This document shows positions 24,086 through 35,530 of a stretch of 64,000 bases of DNA, one piece after another. Position 1 is the stretch's first letter; each line of letters begins with the position of its first letter. The stretch is from contig JAESUZ010005469.1 in NCBI GenBank assembly GCA_017311185.1, positions 622,001 to 686,000 of the forward strand, read 5' to 3'. A model generated the notes under the pieces. That model saw only the letters and a list, made by a program, of their open reading frames with translations, did not search any database and was not told the origin of the DNA. The stretch is from Proteles cristata cristata (Eukaryota; Chordata; Mammalia; Carnivora; Hyaenidae). The translations under genes were made by a program, and so were the position numbers.

Positions 24086-25379
24086 CTGAAGTCTTTTAAC
24101 CCCTTAGGTGAGTGAGGTGGGGGAGGGGAAGGGGAGAATGGGATTAATGGTACCAATAATGATAAGAATGGATAGTTTACACAGGGATAGCTTGGATGGG
24201 ACAGACAGCAATGGTAATTCATGCAAAAACCAGGGATAGGACAAATCCTACTCTCTGGGCACAGAGGCCCTTGAAATTCATACAGTATGATTCTTAACCA
24301 TTGAAAACATACTATCTAGAATATATATTCTGTCTCCTAAGATTTTATGGAACGGAAAAGTAGTGTATCTCTATGGTCTTGATCTAAGAAATTTCTTATT
24401 ATCTCCTCTGGAAGAAACAACATTCATTAAATAATTATACTGTTTTGGACATTTTAACTCATTTGCTCAATGCAGCTCTAAAAATGGCTATTTATAATTT
24501 CAGTTTTTAATCAAATATGCATTTTTTTAAAATGGCTCTGTGTAATAGTATATCCTACAGAAGATGCAGAACCTAAGATTGAAAGAATGTTTGTTTTCGT
24601 GTCATAAGTATCTCTGTTGGTGAATGTTTAGCCAATAGAAACTGGTAGAAGGTCCATCATTGTCTTTCATTTCCTTTTGTGCCCAGTCATAGAAGGGAAG
24701 AGATTCAAGCTTCTGAGAGTGAGGTAACTTCGCCTGTTTTTTAAACTAAATGTTGAATGTTGCCCATCATGTATAGCATCTAATTTCCATTCATCAGCAT
24801 TTATTTACATATGAATGCCTCTAAAAAGAGAATGCCTGCTTCTGTTGCAGTTGTACAAGTTGCAAATAAAAATACTCCACAGTTTAAAATACTGCTGTGT
24901 ATAGTTTAAACAGTCTTAAAGTGAAACTCAGAACAGTGCAATCATTTTTGTTCTTTATATATAGAACCACTTTCCCCTTCATATCTTTGAAGAAATGATC
25001 ATAATTAAAACACTTTTTTGAAATTTAATCGCCTCTGTTTATTCCCCAGTTTTTAAGACACTTGCCTTTGTGTGTTGACAGTGCTTGCACCTTAAAAACT
25101 TAAGTCTGATAATTCTTTAATTTTGGCAGCAAAAATACCAACAGAATCTTTCTCTCTCCCTCAGGTTAGAAACACTCTAATGATGCTATCATTATATTAA
25201 AAGTGAGCTAAATTTACATTATGGAACAATTAGAAAACAATTCCAAGAATTTCATGTTTAATAAAATAGGTTTTTCTTAAGAAAGGAACATTAGGGTAGA
25301 ATGTAATGTAATATCAGTTAACATCTCCCCTCCCTGTCTCAAAGCTAACCAAATAGAATAAGCTTAGCCCTCCCTTCCC

Positions 25380-25620
25380 TTCCTATCTTGATAAGCTCTG
25401 TCTGTGGAACTCCGGTGGCAAGGTGAAAGTACTGTTTAATTACAATCCAATTGTCAGCAGCTTCTCTTCCTCTGGGTGTGCTGAGAGACTTAAGTAAGTT
25501 TCCTTAAAGTAAATTCTGATGATGGCAGCTCTGGTTGCTGATTCAAGTTATTCCTTCTCTTCTGTGTCACTTTTGACGGATGGTACCTAATGCAATCAAC
25601 CACAGGCCAAGAAAACCTTT
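25380..25620. promoter_or_regulatory. Enhancer-like block with paired GATA and RUNX-type motifs
   Basis: TATC (25384-25387) and GATAAG (25390-25395) form a closely spaced inverted GATA pair. A TAATTAC homeodomain-type core lies near 25437 and AACCACA, the RUNX core, at 25598-25604. It is flanked by a poly-T at 25618 and a Sp1-like CCCGCCCC near 25712. No repeat family was recognised. Confidence 0.3.
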
Positions 25621-26074
25621 TTTTTTTTTTTTTAGTTGCGTTAGTAACTGGACCAGGAATTCCCCTCCTCCCTTGATCTCTGCTTCAGATGCTCACTCCT
25701 TCCTGCCTACCCCCGCCCCTCCCAGTACTTAAGCCTAGATAGGAAAGTGAAGAGAACTGCGGTACTACCCAGGACAGGCTTTCCCTAAACCTCCTTTTCC
25801 CAGTGGTGAAGCTGAAGCTGCCTCCCTTTGCGTGCGTTTTTGATAAATTTAAGAAGTCAAATCGCTGACACAGATAGATAATCCAAGTGTATAGGGTGAA
25901 GAGTTATAAATTAACACATTATTCCCTCTTAATGTGAAATACTTGAGAATGCATTTTCTCAGTCCCCTGACATCTACCCAGTGAGGGCTCGCATTGTACT
26001 TTTCAAGTGGCATTGATTTGTTAAAGCGCTGAATTAGCATCTCTGGCCAGCTGCTTGATCCACTGTGGTGTTGT

Positions 26075-26335
26075 GGGGCTCCTATTCCTCCTCTCTCCCC
26101 CAGCCATCCCCTTTTTTTTCTTTCGGGCTCCCTCTTCTTTTCTCTCACTTTCCCTGCTTCTTTCTACTTCACTCCTCCCAGCTCAGTCCTACACTCTTTT
26201 TCTCTCACCTCGCCCCCCCCCCCTTCTTGTTGCTTGCTTTTCTTTCAGTCGGATTTCATCCACACCATCTCCTTTTTCTTCATTCCCTCCTCGATCCGCA
26301 CATCTTTTCTTTCTCATCCTTTGCGACTGAGGTTT
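26075..26335 (+). repeat. Pyrimidine (CT)-rich low-complexity tract
   Basis: C/T-rich over about 260 bases, including a C run at about 26213-26223. The overlapping + frames near 26055-26361, rich in Ser/Phe/Leu/Pro, are compositional. Confidence 0.9.
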
Positions 26336-28686
26336 GCCTTAACTCAGGGTTAGTATGTTAACTGCGTGCTTGTGGGGTAGTGGTAGTTGATGTAGCTAAT
26401 TCTATGGCTCCAAGTGTACTCTTGTTGAGAAGAATAAATGAATGTGTGTGTTTGTGCTCCTTGTCAGAGAAGTCAGTGAGAAAAATCTCACCTATTTTGC
26501 TTTCTAGAAATTAAAAGGTAGCTTACAAAAGTTTTAAACTCGTAATTTTAAATGCCATTTCACATGGTAAGCTTTTCTTTTGGTTAAGAGAAAATGAAAA
26601 TTACCAGTGGTTTTCACAGATTTGAGCACCTCAAATGTACCCACAAAAATAAGTTAATATTCCTATAAACCTTGGATTTTTGCAACTTTTTGCATGTCAG
26701 TGAACTGATAGGACTTTCTTTTCTGGCAAGTTCTATATTGTTGATTTTCATATAAAATATTTTCATTGTGGTATTTGTTCCATGCTGTGGTTTCCACATT
26801 ATGATGCATCACTGTACCATAGCAGTGAATACATTATAAAATTGGTCGACAATTTGTTGAGAAGTAGAATGAGATGGATTATCGCTCTTTTGAGTGATGT
26901 ATCTCAAAATTCCAGAGGTCTTCAGAGGAAATGCATCACAATTGAGAGGATTTAACATGCTTCTTGCATGTTCACAGACCTTCACTCTTTTCTTTCCCTG
27001 GATGTTCATCCTAGATACTTTGGGATCACTATATTGATTAATTTGATACAAGCAAAAAAAGTGTATCTATCTGAAATTAAGTGGGAATTATCCTTTATAA
27101 TTTTAATTTCATGTCTTAGTGCTGTCTTCAATTTTACTGTTTCCCAATAAAACATCATAATTAGAATATGAATGTACATTGACAATAAGTCAGGTAACTT
27201 GAAAAAAATCATGTCTTTATTGCTGTTTTAATATAGATTTAAATGGATTTATTTCAGCATTCACATTTTGAAATGGAAATATTTAGTATAGGTTTTGATA
27301 ATCTTTGCTTCTCTGTTGGGTTGATCTCCCACTCTTCGTCCCCCAAGTCAAATATAATTACCCTTTTTTAAAAATCAATTGCTGTCCTTCTGTCTAGAAT
27401 TAGCATGGCTTGGTTAAGGTGAAGGGATTAGAATGACTTTTCAAGGCATGATAATTTCTGTTTAAAAGAACGGAAAAGAAAAAAATTCTTTTAACTAGGG
27501 CTTAAGATTAATTCCAACTACTAAGGAGACAAAAATTTCTCTAAAGAAGACAGTTTGGTTTTATTTTATATGTGCATGTTAACTTGCTTAGAGATGATCA
27601 TTTTGTATTTTAGAGTATTCTCTTCCATGAAATAAGATGTTCTTCAGTTGTTACTGAGAAGGGCACATGGCCTTAAGGAGATTAAAGCTGGATCACCTTC
27701 TGCGTTTTATAGGGATAATTCACCGCTCACCTGGCCAGAGTTCAAGGTCAAGGGCAAGCAGGAGCGTTCTTCAGAACTGCCTGGGACTATAGCAGAGAGG
27801 AGGAATAATAAAGACAAAATAATAGGGCAAGTTTGAAAGTGAAAGTGCCCCATATGAAAGTAGTTAATGATCAGAAAAGTGAAAAAAAAAAAAAAAAATC
27901 TGGAAGGCATACTTTAATATTGAAAGAAAAGTTGAGGATGAAGAAAATGGTTTTAGGGGGCAGAATTATGGTATCTGGTAATTTAAAAAAAGTAAAAAAA
28001 AACTTATGATTGGTTATAAAGGGCCAAATTGGCCTCAGAGCAGAGAGAAATTAAAACATTTTTAAACTTTTAATATGATTTAAATTTTTTGTTTGATTAT
28101 CATCTGTTTTTCTTTGATTTGTCAATTATGCTCCTTGGAAGACAGAAATCTCTGCACCAGTAATAAATCAATAAATCTAGAGGTTTTTTAAAAAATCTAA
28201 TTTGTTACTTGCTTTGTGATAGTACTTTAGCTACATAAAATGGTTAAATGTGGATGTTTTAGAATTCAACACCTTTGAGTTTTTCTTTAAAATTCTCAGG
28301 AGAAATCAGAATTATTTCTGTTTTTGTATTTTGTAAATCTAAATTAAATGTCACTTAAATGCGAAAGAACTGGCGGCTTTGATAAGTAGTCCCAAAAGCA
28401 AACCATTTTGTCAGTAATCATAACCTAATTATGAATGCAAATGCAAAGTTTGTTTTTTTAAAAAGTCCTGAACAAACAAAGGAAACAGAAAAGCAGACCA
28501 CTGTGGGACACACGGAAAACGCATCCCCACACTTAAACCTATGACTTTCAATAGTAGCAGTAATAATAAGAACTTTTGGCATCCTCCCAAGTCCTGTTGA
28601 GAGGGAGCAGCAAATGGCTTGCGCAGTGTGTGGCTCTGCATAAGTTCCACAGTGACACATGCATCACAAGCCGGTCACAATGCGAA

Positions 28687-28699
28687 GGGTCAAGGGTCA
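28687..28699 (+). promoter_or_regulatory. DR1 nuclear-receptor-type element
   Basis: GGGTCA A GGGTCA: two identical half-sites with a one-base spacer, followed at once by TGTTCA. This is the DR1 layout bound by RXR heterodimers, HNF4 and COUP-TF. It sits in a non-repetitive block (about 28560-28800). Occupancy is unknown. Confidence 0.45.
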
Positions 28700-28981
28700 T
28701 GTTCAAGAGCAGGGTGTTTCTGGACTAGGCTGAGGAAGCAGAGGTGGCCCCTCTGTGCTCACTGTGTGGGTCTGTGTACTCCTTTCCCGTCAAAGCTGGC
28801 TCAGCAAGGCCAAAAAAGCGGTTCCTTGGCAGGGTTTAATGGCAGGATGATGTAGTCTGTTGTGACTAGTGCATTCCTTTCAGGTTAAACTAGGGAAATG
28901 GCATTGTGTTAAAATTCCAAGTCGCATGAATGTTTTATTGCCACAGTGCATTTAGCCCTCTAGGGGAGTGTGTGTGGCGGC

Positions 28982-29002
28982 GGGTGGGGGTGGGGGTGGG
29001 GG
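28982..29002 (+). other. G-quadruplex motif
   Basis: Four G runs (3, 5, 5 and 5) separated by single T residues, on the BNC2 sense strand and so present in the pre-mRNA. Single-base loops give the most stable predicted class. Confidence 0.85.
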
Positions 29003-31174
29003 TGACTTGGAGACTCAGGAACTATCAGAAGAACACTTCCCTTGGAAAATTTTACCCACCAGCCTGAAGCTGATTTGCTGTGATGGTCACTTAGAAGGGT
29101 TTCGCTTTTTCCTAAACTGTGGCTGTTTAAAGTCTTGCAGTCTGGACAATTAGCAGCTGAAGAAAATATGACAAGACACACGCAAAGAGGTTGGGAGATA
29201 GAGAGGAGGAATGCGCCAGAAAGGAGCTGAGCTGCCTTCTTGTGTAAACTACCCGAGCAAGAGCCCCCTCCCCCGTCCTTGGTCCTTGGTCCCTGTCTCC
29301 TCCCCCCCCCAGCCTGTGTTTTGCTGTCTGCCTGAAGGCCAAGAGTGATCTGTTAACCTTGCACCACTGACTGGGAGGCCACTGCAGCTCATGGTACTGT
29401 ATGTTACCATTACTACTCCCTCATTCCTTTCACTGGCTGGTCTGGGTTTGGTTGTTTTTTTTTTTTTTTTTTTATTAACCATTTCTTTGTAATAATGATT
29501 TATATTTGTCATAGGGATACAATTTCAGAATGAAGAAGGTCCAGTTTAAACAAAACAAACTTAAGTATGGTGCTTGTTTTTTTTCCCCCCTTGGCGTTTA
29601 GAAGGGGTAAACTGAACCATTCTAATCAATTTACAGCCAAAGGTTTCCAGTGTGATTTAAAATCAAGAATTCTGGAAATAGGACAGTTTAAAAGATGCAA
29701 GTCATCTGGGCTTTGAATCTTGTACAGGGACTTTGTTGTGAAACCACGTGAGCATCTTCAGGGTTTTAGGACATTTTCAGAGTTTGCAGTGGTCTCAGAT
29801 ATATCCATTTTGCAGATTTGCCCCCACCCCATTCCCTCTCCAGGGGACATTCTAGCCTTCTCATTCACTGTTGCAGTTGTTTTAGGCTTGCAGTTAGCTG
29901 AGGGCGTGTGTATGATTTGACTTTGGTTGTAATTGTGTATGTTACATGTAACACTCAGGATTGCTTCATGATTTATCTGATGCCAGTTAATTTATAACAG
30001 ATTAAAGTGCTGATGTATGGAACAGCCTTCTGACTTTGCATTGTGATTTTATAAAATATTCATGTGCCTGATTTTTTCCCAGTGAATAGGAGAAATACGC
30101 ATTTTCTTGGGTTTACCCAAGTAAAGATACCATAATAGTTTGAATTTTAATTTTGAATTACCGTTTGGTTTCTCTTTATTTTCAAACGTTAATATTTTTT
30201 TGCATGTTCTTGTGTCATTTTCTCCTCCTTAATCATATATATACATATATAGAGTTGTGTGTGTGTATGCCTGTGTCCACATACACTCTGTTCACTGCCA
30301 GATACAAAGAAAAACTTGCAGAGTTGTTAAACTTAGATAGTTTTCTCTTGCAAAGTTATTTTTGAAAATGTTCTGTGATGAAAATTTAATATATTTTTAT
30401 ATATTTCTGTAAAGTGGTTTATATAATTCTGGTAAGTGATGATTTTGTCAAGATAGACCTCCTGAGTTTAACCCTATTAATGCTATCTGTATAATGGTTT
30501 GTTCTTTATAAACAGATGTATTCATTGTTTATGGGAGGTCTTAAACTGATAAATAGTTAACTCTTTAACAAGAATCAAGATTTATGTATGGATGTAGCAC
30601 TTCAAAGTTTAGAATTGGTTAGATATTTTACCTAACATCCCAAAGAATACTCAAACTAAGAATTCTTTCTTTTTATGATGTTGGATGTAAGTGATGTAGG
30701 GAGTTTTCTTCTGGTGATTTTGTTTTTAGTTGCAGATTTTATAGTGTACTTTTCAGAAGAATCTTAAACTTATTTGTGTTGAAATTTTTCCCTCTTACAG
30801 CCAGTTTCAAAATTAATTCTTATCCTAAAGAGTAGAAAAACTCCTTAACAGTGCCAAACTGGGGGGAAAAATCTATTATGCACATTTAGATTATCTAAAA
30901 ATATATTTGTTATCTTGATAATGGAAGCAGTTTTTGATTATAAAAAGGATGTTGTGGTTATTTCAACCTTTTCCAATTTGATTTATTAAAAATTTTCCTT
31001 CAGAATCCAAGAGGGAAAGAGTAAATTACTCCAATATCATATCTCTCTAATAAGAAAATTAAAGTTGATTTAAGATTTTTTTTTCCCTTAAGAATCAAAC
31101 TCTGTTAATATCAATACTTGTTCTCTCAGCATTTTTCTGGCCCGTTGTACCTGACATCAGTGTTTGGTATTGTA

Positions 31175-31392
31175 GAACTCAGAGGCGAGATTAAAAGATG
31201 GGACCTGAGTTCAGAGTCTAATGTTGCTACTTAACTAGTCTTGTGACCTTGGATAAGTCACTGTAATTCTAGTCTTTATTTTCTTCAGTTTTAAAATAGG
31301 GAAAAGAACAATTAGCTTGAGGATTTGTCAGGAAGATGAAATGAGATAACACATAGGAAGCTTTGGGACCCAGTAGGTAGGTATTGAGTAAA
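31175..31392 (+). mobile_element. MIR SINE
   Basis: The MIR core is recognisable: TTGTGACCTTGGATAAGTCA (31240s), then a CTTCAGTTTTAAAATAGGG segment, a GATGAAATGAGATAACACAT segment and a CCCAGTAGGTAGGTATTGAG tail. An ancient mammal-wide element, strongly diverged. Confidence 0.85.
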
Positions 31393-32337
31393 CTGTATAT
31401 CCCTTTCTTTTAGCTTGCCCTTGGGAACCTTGAATTTTGGGGAACAATGAGGTAAATTTAAATAAAATGTTTTAATTTCTTCAGTTAAAGGAAAAGGGAG
31501 ATGAGGCATTGGCAGACACTTCTTTCTTTCTTTGTTTCTGTCATTTTTTTTTTCTTTTTCTATTCTTTATCCTTTATTTTTGTTTTGTTTTCTGAGAATC
31601 CTCTTGTGTCATCCATTAGTCTTGCGTTTTTGCCACTCTGCACAATTCTCACCAGGTTGTCCTTCATGGATGGCAAAACATTGCTGTTATTTCTGTGATA
31701 CCAGTTATGGCTGGCTCTAGACTGGAGGAAAAATTGGGAAGTTCTACTGAGTTCTGTATATATCTGTATTATCAGTTCTAGTCCTGTGCCTGAATGGAAG
31801 CTTCCTGCCTTATTATACCTTATTATCATTTGATAGTAGAACTTGAAGTTTGATTATGTAGATAAGACCCCCACTTCTGTCCCTGGCTTTGTGAATCTTG
31901 CCTTGTATTCATGGAATTAAGGTCACAGTAAAGCTGGTGGTGTTTATACCTCAGAATTAAACAAAATAGTAGCAAGCAACATACATGTATATCTCTACAA
32001 TATTTTGTCTTCATTTATAGTCTTCGTAGTGCTTTAAGTATAGTTAAGGGCTTGAGAACTTTTGAACAAAATGTGCTGCTTTTAGTGCTTTTTAATCCTT
32101 TATTATATTTTATCAAAACTAATTGTGTTCTCCTATATTGTACTTAATATTGTTATAGATGACCTTTGATTAACTTTGTTATTTTGCTTAACATCTAGTT
32201 TCTTTTAGCCAATCCTAATTTGAACATACGGCATCTTCAGATCTAAAATAAATATTTGGCTTAGCATTTATTTTCCTCTGTTACTAACAGTAAAAGAATG
32301 AGGATTAAAAGCTAATAACTTCATAGCTACCTCTTAC

Positions 32338-32462
32338 CTCACACAGTGTGCTAAACTTGGTACCCATATTATTTTATTCAGTTACTAAAAAGAATTCAGG
32401 GCAGGTACAATTATTTTTATTTTACAGGTGAGGAAATAAAGGTCCAAAACCTGTATCCAACA
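32338..32462 (+). mobile_element. MIR/L2-class repeat fragment
   Basis: GTGTGCTAAACTTGGTACCC, then TTATTTTACAGGTGAGGAAA with AAGGTCC beyond, follows the order of the widespread mammalian repeat whose hallmark is 'tttacagatgaggaaactg'. The exact subfamily cannot be assigned by eye. Confidence 0.6.
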
Positions 32463-32864
32463 AAGTTAATCCCAAAGTCTTTGCTTCTTCCTCAGCCTTA
32501 ATTTTTATCCATCTGTAACTTAAGCCAGCTATTTAAAAAGGGGAAAAAAACGACAGTAGTTGCAGAATCTTCTGGAGATTTTCTTTTTTCTAAATTAAAT
32601 TTTATAAGTGAGTCAATATGTAGAACTGACAAAAATCAGAGATTCTCTAGATGGAAAGGGCTACAGCTACAGTGTCCTATCTTTAAGGCCTCCTTCAGAG
32701 ATCCATGGACTACCTGATCAGAAAACCAAAGCCTAGTAGTACTCCCAAAAAGAAGGCACAGCCAAACCTCAGTTTCCCCATCTGGGAGTTAAGGGTTTTA
32801 TTTATTCTGAATGGAGGTGCAATTATGGGGAGTTCATAGGAAAAGCCAATATCTGCATAATTTT

Positions 32865-33068
32865 ATTATTTTCTTATGATTTTTTTTTTTGAGGGAAGGA
32901 GGAAACAATAGGAGGAGGGGCAGAAAGAAGAGAGACAGGATCTCAAGCAGGCTCCGCACCAACAGCACAGAGACCAATATCAGGCTCGAGCCTATGAACT
33001 GTGAGATCATGACCTGAGCCTAGATCAAGAGTCAGACGCTTAACTGACCAAGCCACCCAGGTTCCCCT
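32865..33068 (-). mobile_element. Carnivore tRNA-Lys SINE (copy A of a tandem pair)
   Basis: On the minus strand it starts AGGGGAACCTGGGTGGCTTG and carries the tRNA-like part, the AGCCTGCTTGAGATCC region and an A-rich tail (seen as poly-T near 32879-32891). It is flanked by copies of TCTGCATAATT at 32852 and 33072. It lies back to back, in the same orientation, with the SINE at 33083-33298. Confidence 0.9.
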
Positions 33069-33082
33069 GTCTCTGCATAATT

Positions 33083-33298
33083 AAAATTTTTTAAATGTTT
33101 GTTTATTTTTGAGAGGTAAAGAGAGAAAGTGTGAGCAGGGGAGGGGCAGAGAGAGAGAGGGAGACACAGAATCTGTAATAGGCTGCAGGCTCTGAGCTGT
33201 CAGCAGAGAGCCTGACATGGGGCTCAGACCCAAGAATTATGAGATCATGACCTGAGCCAAAGTCGGACACTTAATTGACCGAGCTACTGAAGTGCTCC
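33083..33298 (-). mobile_element. Carnivore tRNA-Lys SINE (copy B of a tandem pair)
   Basis: Full-length layout on the minus strand: tRNA-related head, AGAGCCTGCAGCCTATTACA region, CT-rich centre (seen as the GAGAGAGAGGGAGACACAG complement) and a tail at 33083-33110. It is bounded by TCTGCATAATT at 33072-33082 and TCTGCATAATTTT at 33299-33311. The head is decayed (GGAGCACTTC in place of GGGGCGCCTG). Confidence 0.9.
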
Positions 33299-33794
33299 TC
33301 TGCATAATTTTGAAAGAGAGTATATCTGAGAGAAAAATAGTGTAAGTTAAATGTCAAGGTAAAAAAAAATAATGTCATTGTACAGCTTTTCACATATTAA
33401 TTTGCAGAGCATAGATTTTGTCTAATCCATAGCAGTGAAATGATTTTACTGTGAGAAAAGTCATAAAAAACTAAGTCAGTTTTATGTCTAACTGGAGTCT
33501 GTGTCTACAAATATATCTAGACTCTACTTGAGTATGAAAAAGTTTGTGCTTTATATTTGCATATCTGTAAAGGTATATATGTATACATGTATAAATGTAA
33601 AGGTGAAGAATATGGATAGATTTAGCTGAGAAGATAATGTAGAAAACACTATTTAAAATAAGTGCTTATAAAACAAATTAATTGACATGGTAATTTTGGA
33701 ATATCTATAAACCAGGAATATCAAGTTTTCTAACTTGTTAAATTTATCCTGGGATTTTATATAGTACTTCACTAGAAATGTAATTTCTGTTTCA

Positions 33795-33919
33795 TTAGCT
33801 AATGTGGTGGGAAGAGGCAGATTAATCTGCGTTTCAGTTTATCTCTTCTTTATGTGACTTTGGAAAAGTTTTGTAACCTCCCTGAACCTCAGTTACTTTG
33901 CTTATAAAGTGGGGCTTAG
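33795..33919 (+). mobile_element. MIR SINE, 5' part, interrupted by a younger SINE
   Basis: TATGTGACTTTGGAAAAGTT, AACCTCCCTGAACCTCAGTT and ATAAAGTGGGGCTTAGAAAT follow the MIR core order. The element is interrupted at 33935-34149 by a carnivore SINE, and a short continuation (CTGGCACAGAGAGGG) follows at about 34168-34182. Confidence 0.8.
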
Positions 33920-33934
33920 AAATCATGCCTGTAA

Positions 33935-34149
33935 GGGCGCCTGGGTGGCTTAGTCGGTTAAGCGTCCGACTTTCGCTTAGGTCATGATCTCGCGGTTCGT
34001 GGGTTCGAGCCCTGCGTCGAGCTCTGTGCTGACTGCCAGCTCAGAGCCTGGAGCCTGTTTCAGTCTGTGACTCCCTCTCTCTCTGACCCTCCCCTGCTCA
34101 CGCTGTCTCTCTATCTCTCTCCTAGAAATAAATAAAACATTAAAAAAAA
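33935..34149 (+). mobile_element. Full-length felid-type tRNA-Lys SINE with 15-bp target duplication
   Basis: It begins GGGCGCCTGGGTGGC. A perfect A box (TGGCTTAGTCGG, 33946-33957) and a perfect B box (GGTTCGAGCCC, 34002-34012) show an intact internal RNA polymerase III promoter. The CT-rich centre, CCTAGAAATAAATAAAAC and an A-rich tail follow. The direct repeat AAATCATGCCTGTAA flanks it exactly (33920-33934 and 34150-34164). It inserted into a MIR. It shares diagnostic bases with the SINEs at 40305 and 45739. Confidence 0.97.
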
Positions 34150-34984
34150 AAATCATGCCTGTAAAGTCTGGCACAGAGAGGGTGAGCTGTGTTGCTTGTT
34201 ATTTATCAATTTCTATTATTCTTGTGGTTAGTTTTCAAGCTTTATACGGTGTTGACTAGCGTCTCTTTATCAATGGTGGTACTCAGTTCTTAGTATTTGT
34301 ATCATGTAAGACTTGGCCTTTTCATTACTGGTTTAAAAAATACTTAACTTTTGTTGAAGAAAATGAAGGTGGAAAAAAACCTCTCCTTTCTTACTCTTCA
34401 CTGAGAATCAGCCACTGAGCAGCATTAATTCTAAAATCTTATGTGGCTTTTGGGTACTTTATGAACCTTTTTATGGTAACCCAGAAGCAAGAAACTGATT
34501 GAATTAATACATTTCCATTCAGGGGACTATTCTGTTAACCTCTCTTCTTCTTCCTAACCCATGAATGCTTTTGCAGGGGACTTTTTCAATCCAAAACTGA
34601 GGTTGCCATATAGTGGAAATGCCAGTACCTAGATATACAGGCTGTTGGTAATCCTAAGAGCCTTTTTGTCTTTAAAACAAAGAAAATCGAAAAATTAAAA
34701 CAGCAAGAACAAAACCAGACTGCCCAAACCAAAAACAAACCCAAAAAACAAAACCCCTTTATTTTCTGAAAAGCCTACTGCTTTTTAAATGCAGAATCTA
34801 AACTCTACACCTTGGTTTTAATTTATAATAGTTTATACTTCTTTTTTTTTTTTTACAGCTTTTGTGAAAAGGATACATATTTTCTATGGATCTGATTAAG
34901 TAAACTACAGAGAGTAAAAATAAAAACTTTCTGAAAAGCTGCCACTAAGGAACCATTTCATTAAAATCTTTTTAGTAATATTTT

Positions 34985-35300
34985 CATTTGCAAACGAAGG
35001 ATAGGTATCAGTTGCATAAAAGGATTATGGATACAAGACTTGCTTTTTAAATTTTGCTCAGCCCTATCAGAGATACCTTTTTATGTCTGTAAATGTCCAT
35101 CATAATTTTTAATGGATTCCTAGTAAATCATTGTACCATAATTTATTTAATGGATTCTTGGTTTGTGGACATTGAGATTGTTGCCAAATCTTTTTTTTTT
35201 TTAAAAGGAGTGTTGCTTCAATATGCACACTCTCGTTTGCACTTATATTCTTATTTCCTAAAGATGAATTGTTAAAAGTGATGTTGCTGGGGAAAGAGGT
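34985..35300 (-). mobile_element. L1 (L1M-type) fragment
   Basis: TTGTACCATAATTTATTTAA, TTGTGGACATTGAGATTGTT, then an AATATGCACACTCTCGTTTG segment and GATGTTGCTGGGGAAAG follow the complement of the 3' region of mammalian L1. In the sense strand this reads '...caaatgtccaacaat...'. Strongly decayed, 5'-truncated and non-coding. Confidence 0.65.
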
Positions 35301-35307
35301 ATAATTT

Positions 35308-35530
35308 TGCAGTTTAAAACAAGGTTTGGTAAACCTTTCCTATAAAGAGCTGAATAGTAAATATTTTAGGCAGCCATGTGGTTTTTCTATCAACTATTTA
35401 ATTCTGTCTTTGTAGCCACAGTCATATAGGTATAAAGGCAGAGGTGTAGCTATACTTCAATAAAACTTTATTTACAAAAGTAAATCACAGGGTAACAGTT
35501 GGCCCACTGGCTGTAGTTGCCTATACAGAG
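35308..35530 (+). mobile_element. hAT-type non-autonomous DNA transposon fossil
   Basis: GTTTGGTAAACCTTTCCTAT, AGTAAATATTTTAGGCAGCC, a TCAATAAAACTTTATTTACA block and GGCCCACTGGCTGTAGTTGC match the order of the common mammalian hAT-Charlie-class repeat containing 'aataaaactttatttacaaaa'. Both ends are present but decayed; no transposase. Confidence 0.75.

Larger units (their letters stand above)
17961..32337 (+). other. BNC2: Repeat-poor intronic stretch
   Basis: No carnivore SINE was recognised in this 14 kb. It contains one MIR (31175-31392), poly-A and poly-T tracts (21234-21250, 25618-25634, 29455-29473), a pyrimidine tract (26075-26335), a G-quadruplex motif (28982-29002) and enhancer-like blocks near 23.7, 25.4 and 28.6 kb. 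The remaining ORFs are short and unrecognised. Confidence 0.6.

Noticed and set aside
26055..26361. Two overlapping + strand ORFs rich in Ser, Phe, Leu and Pro
   Set aside because: Both are translations of the same CT-rich tract in different frames.
34002..34012. Perfect tRNA B box and A box suggesting a tRNA gene
   Set aside because: The surrounding sequence is a SINE with target duplications and does not fold as a complete tRNA; the boxes are the inherited tRNA-Lys promoter.
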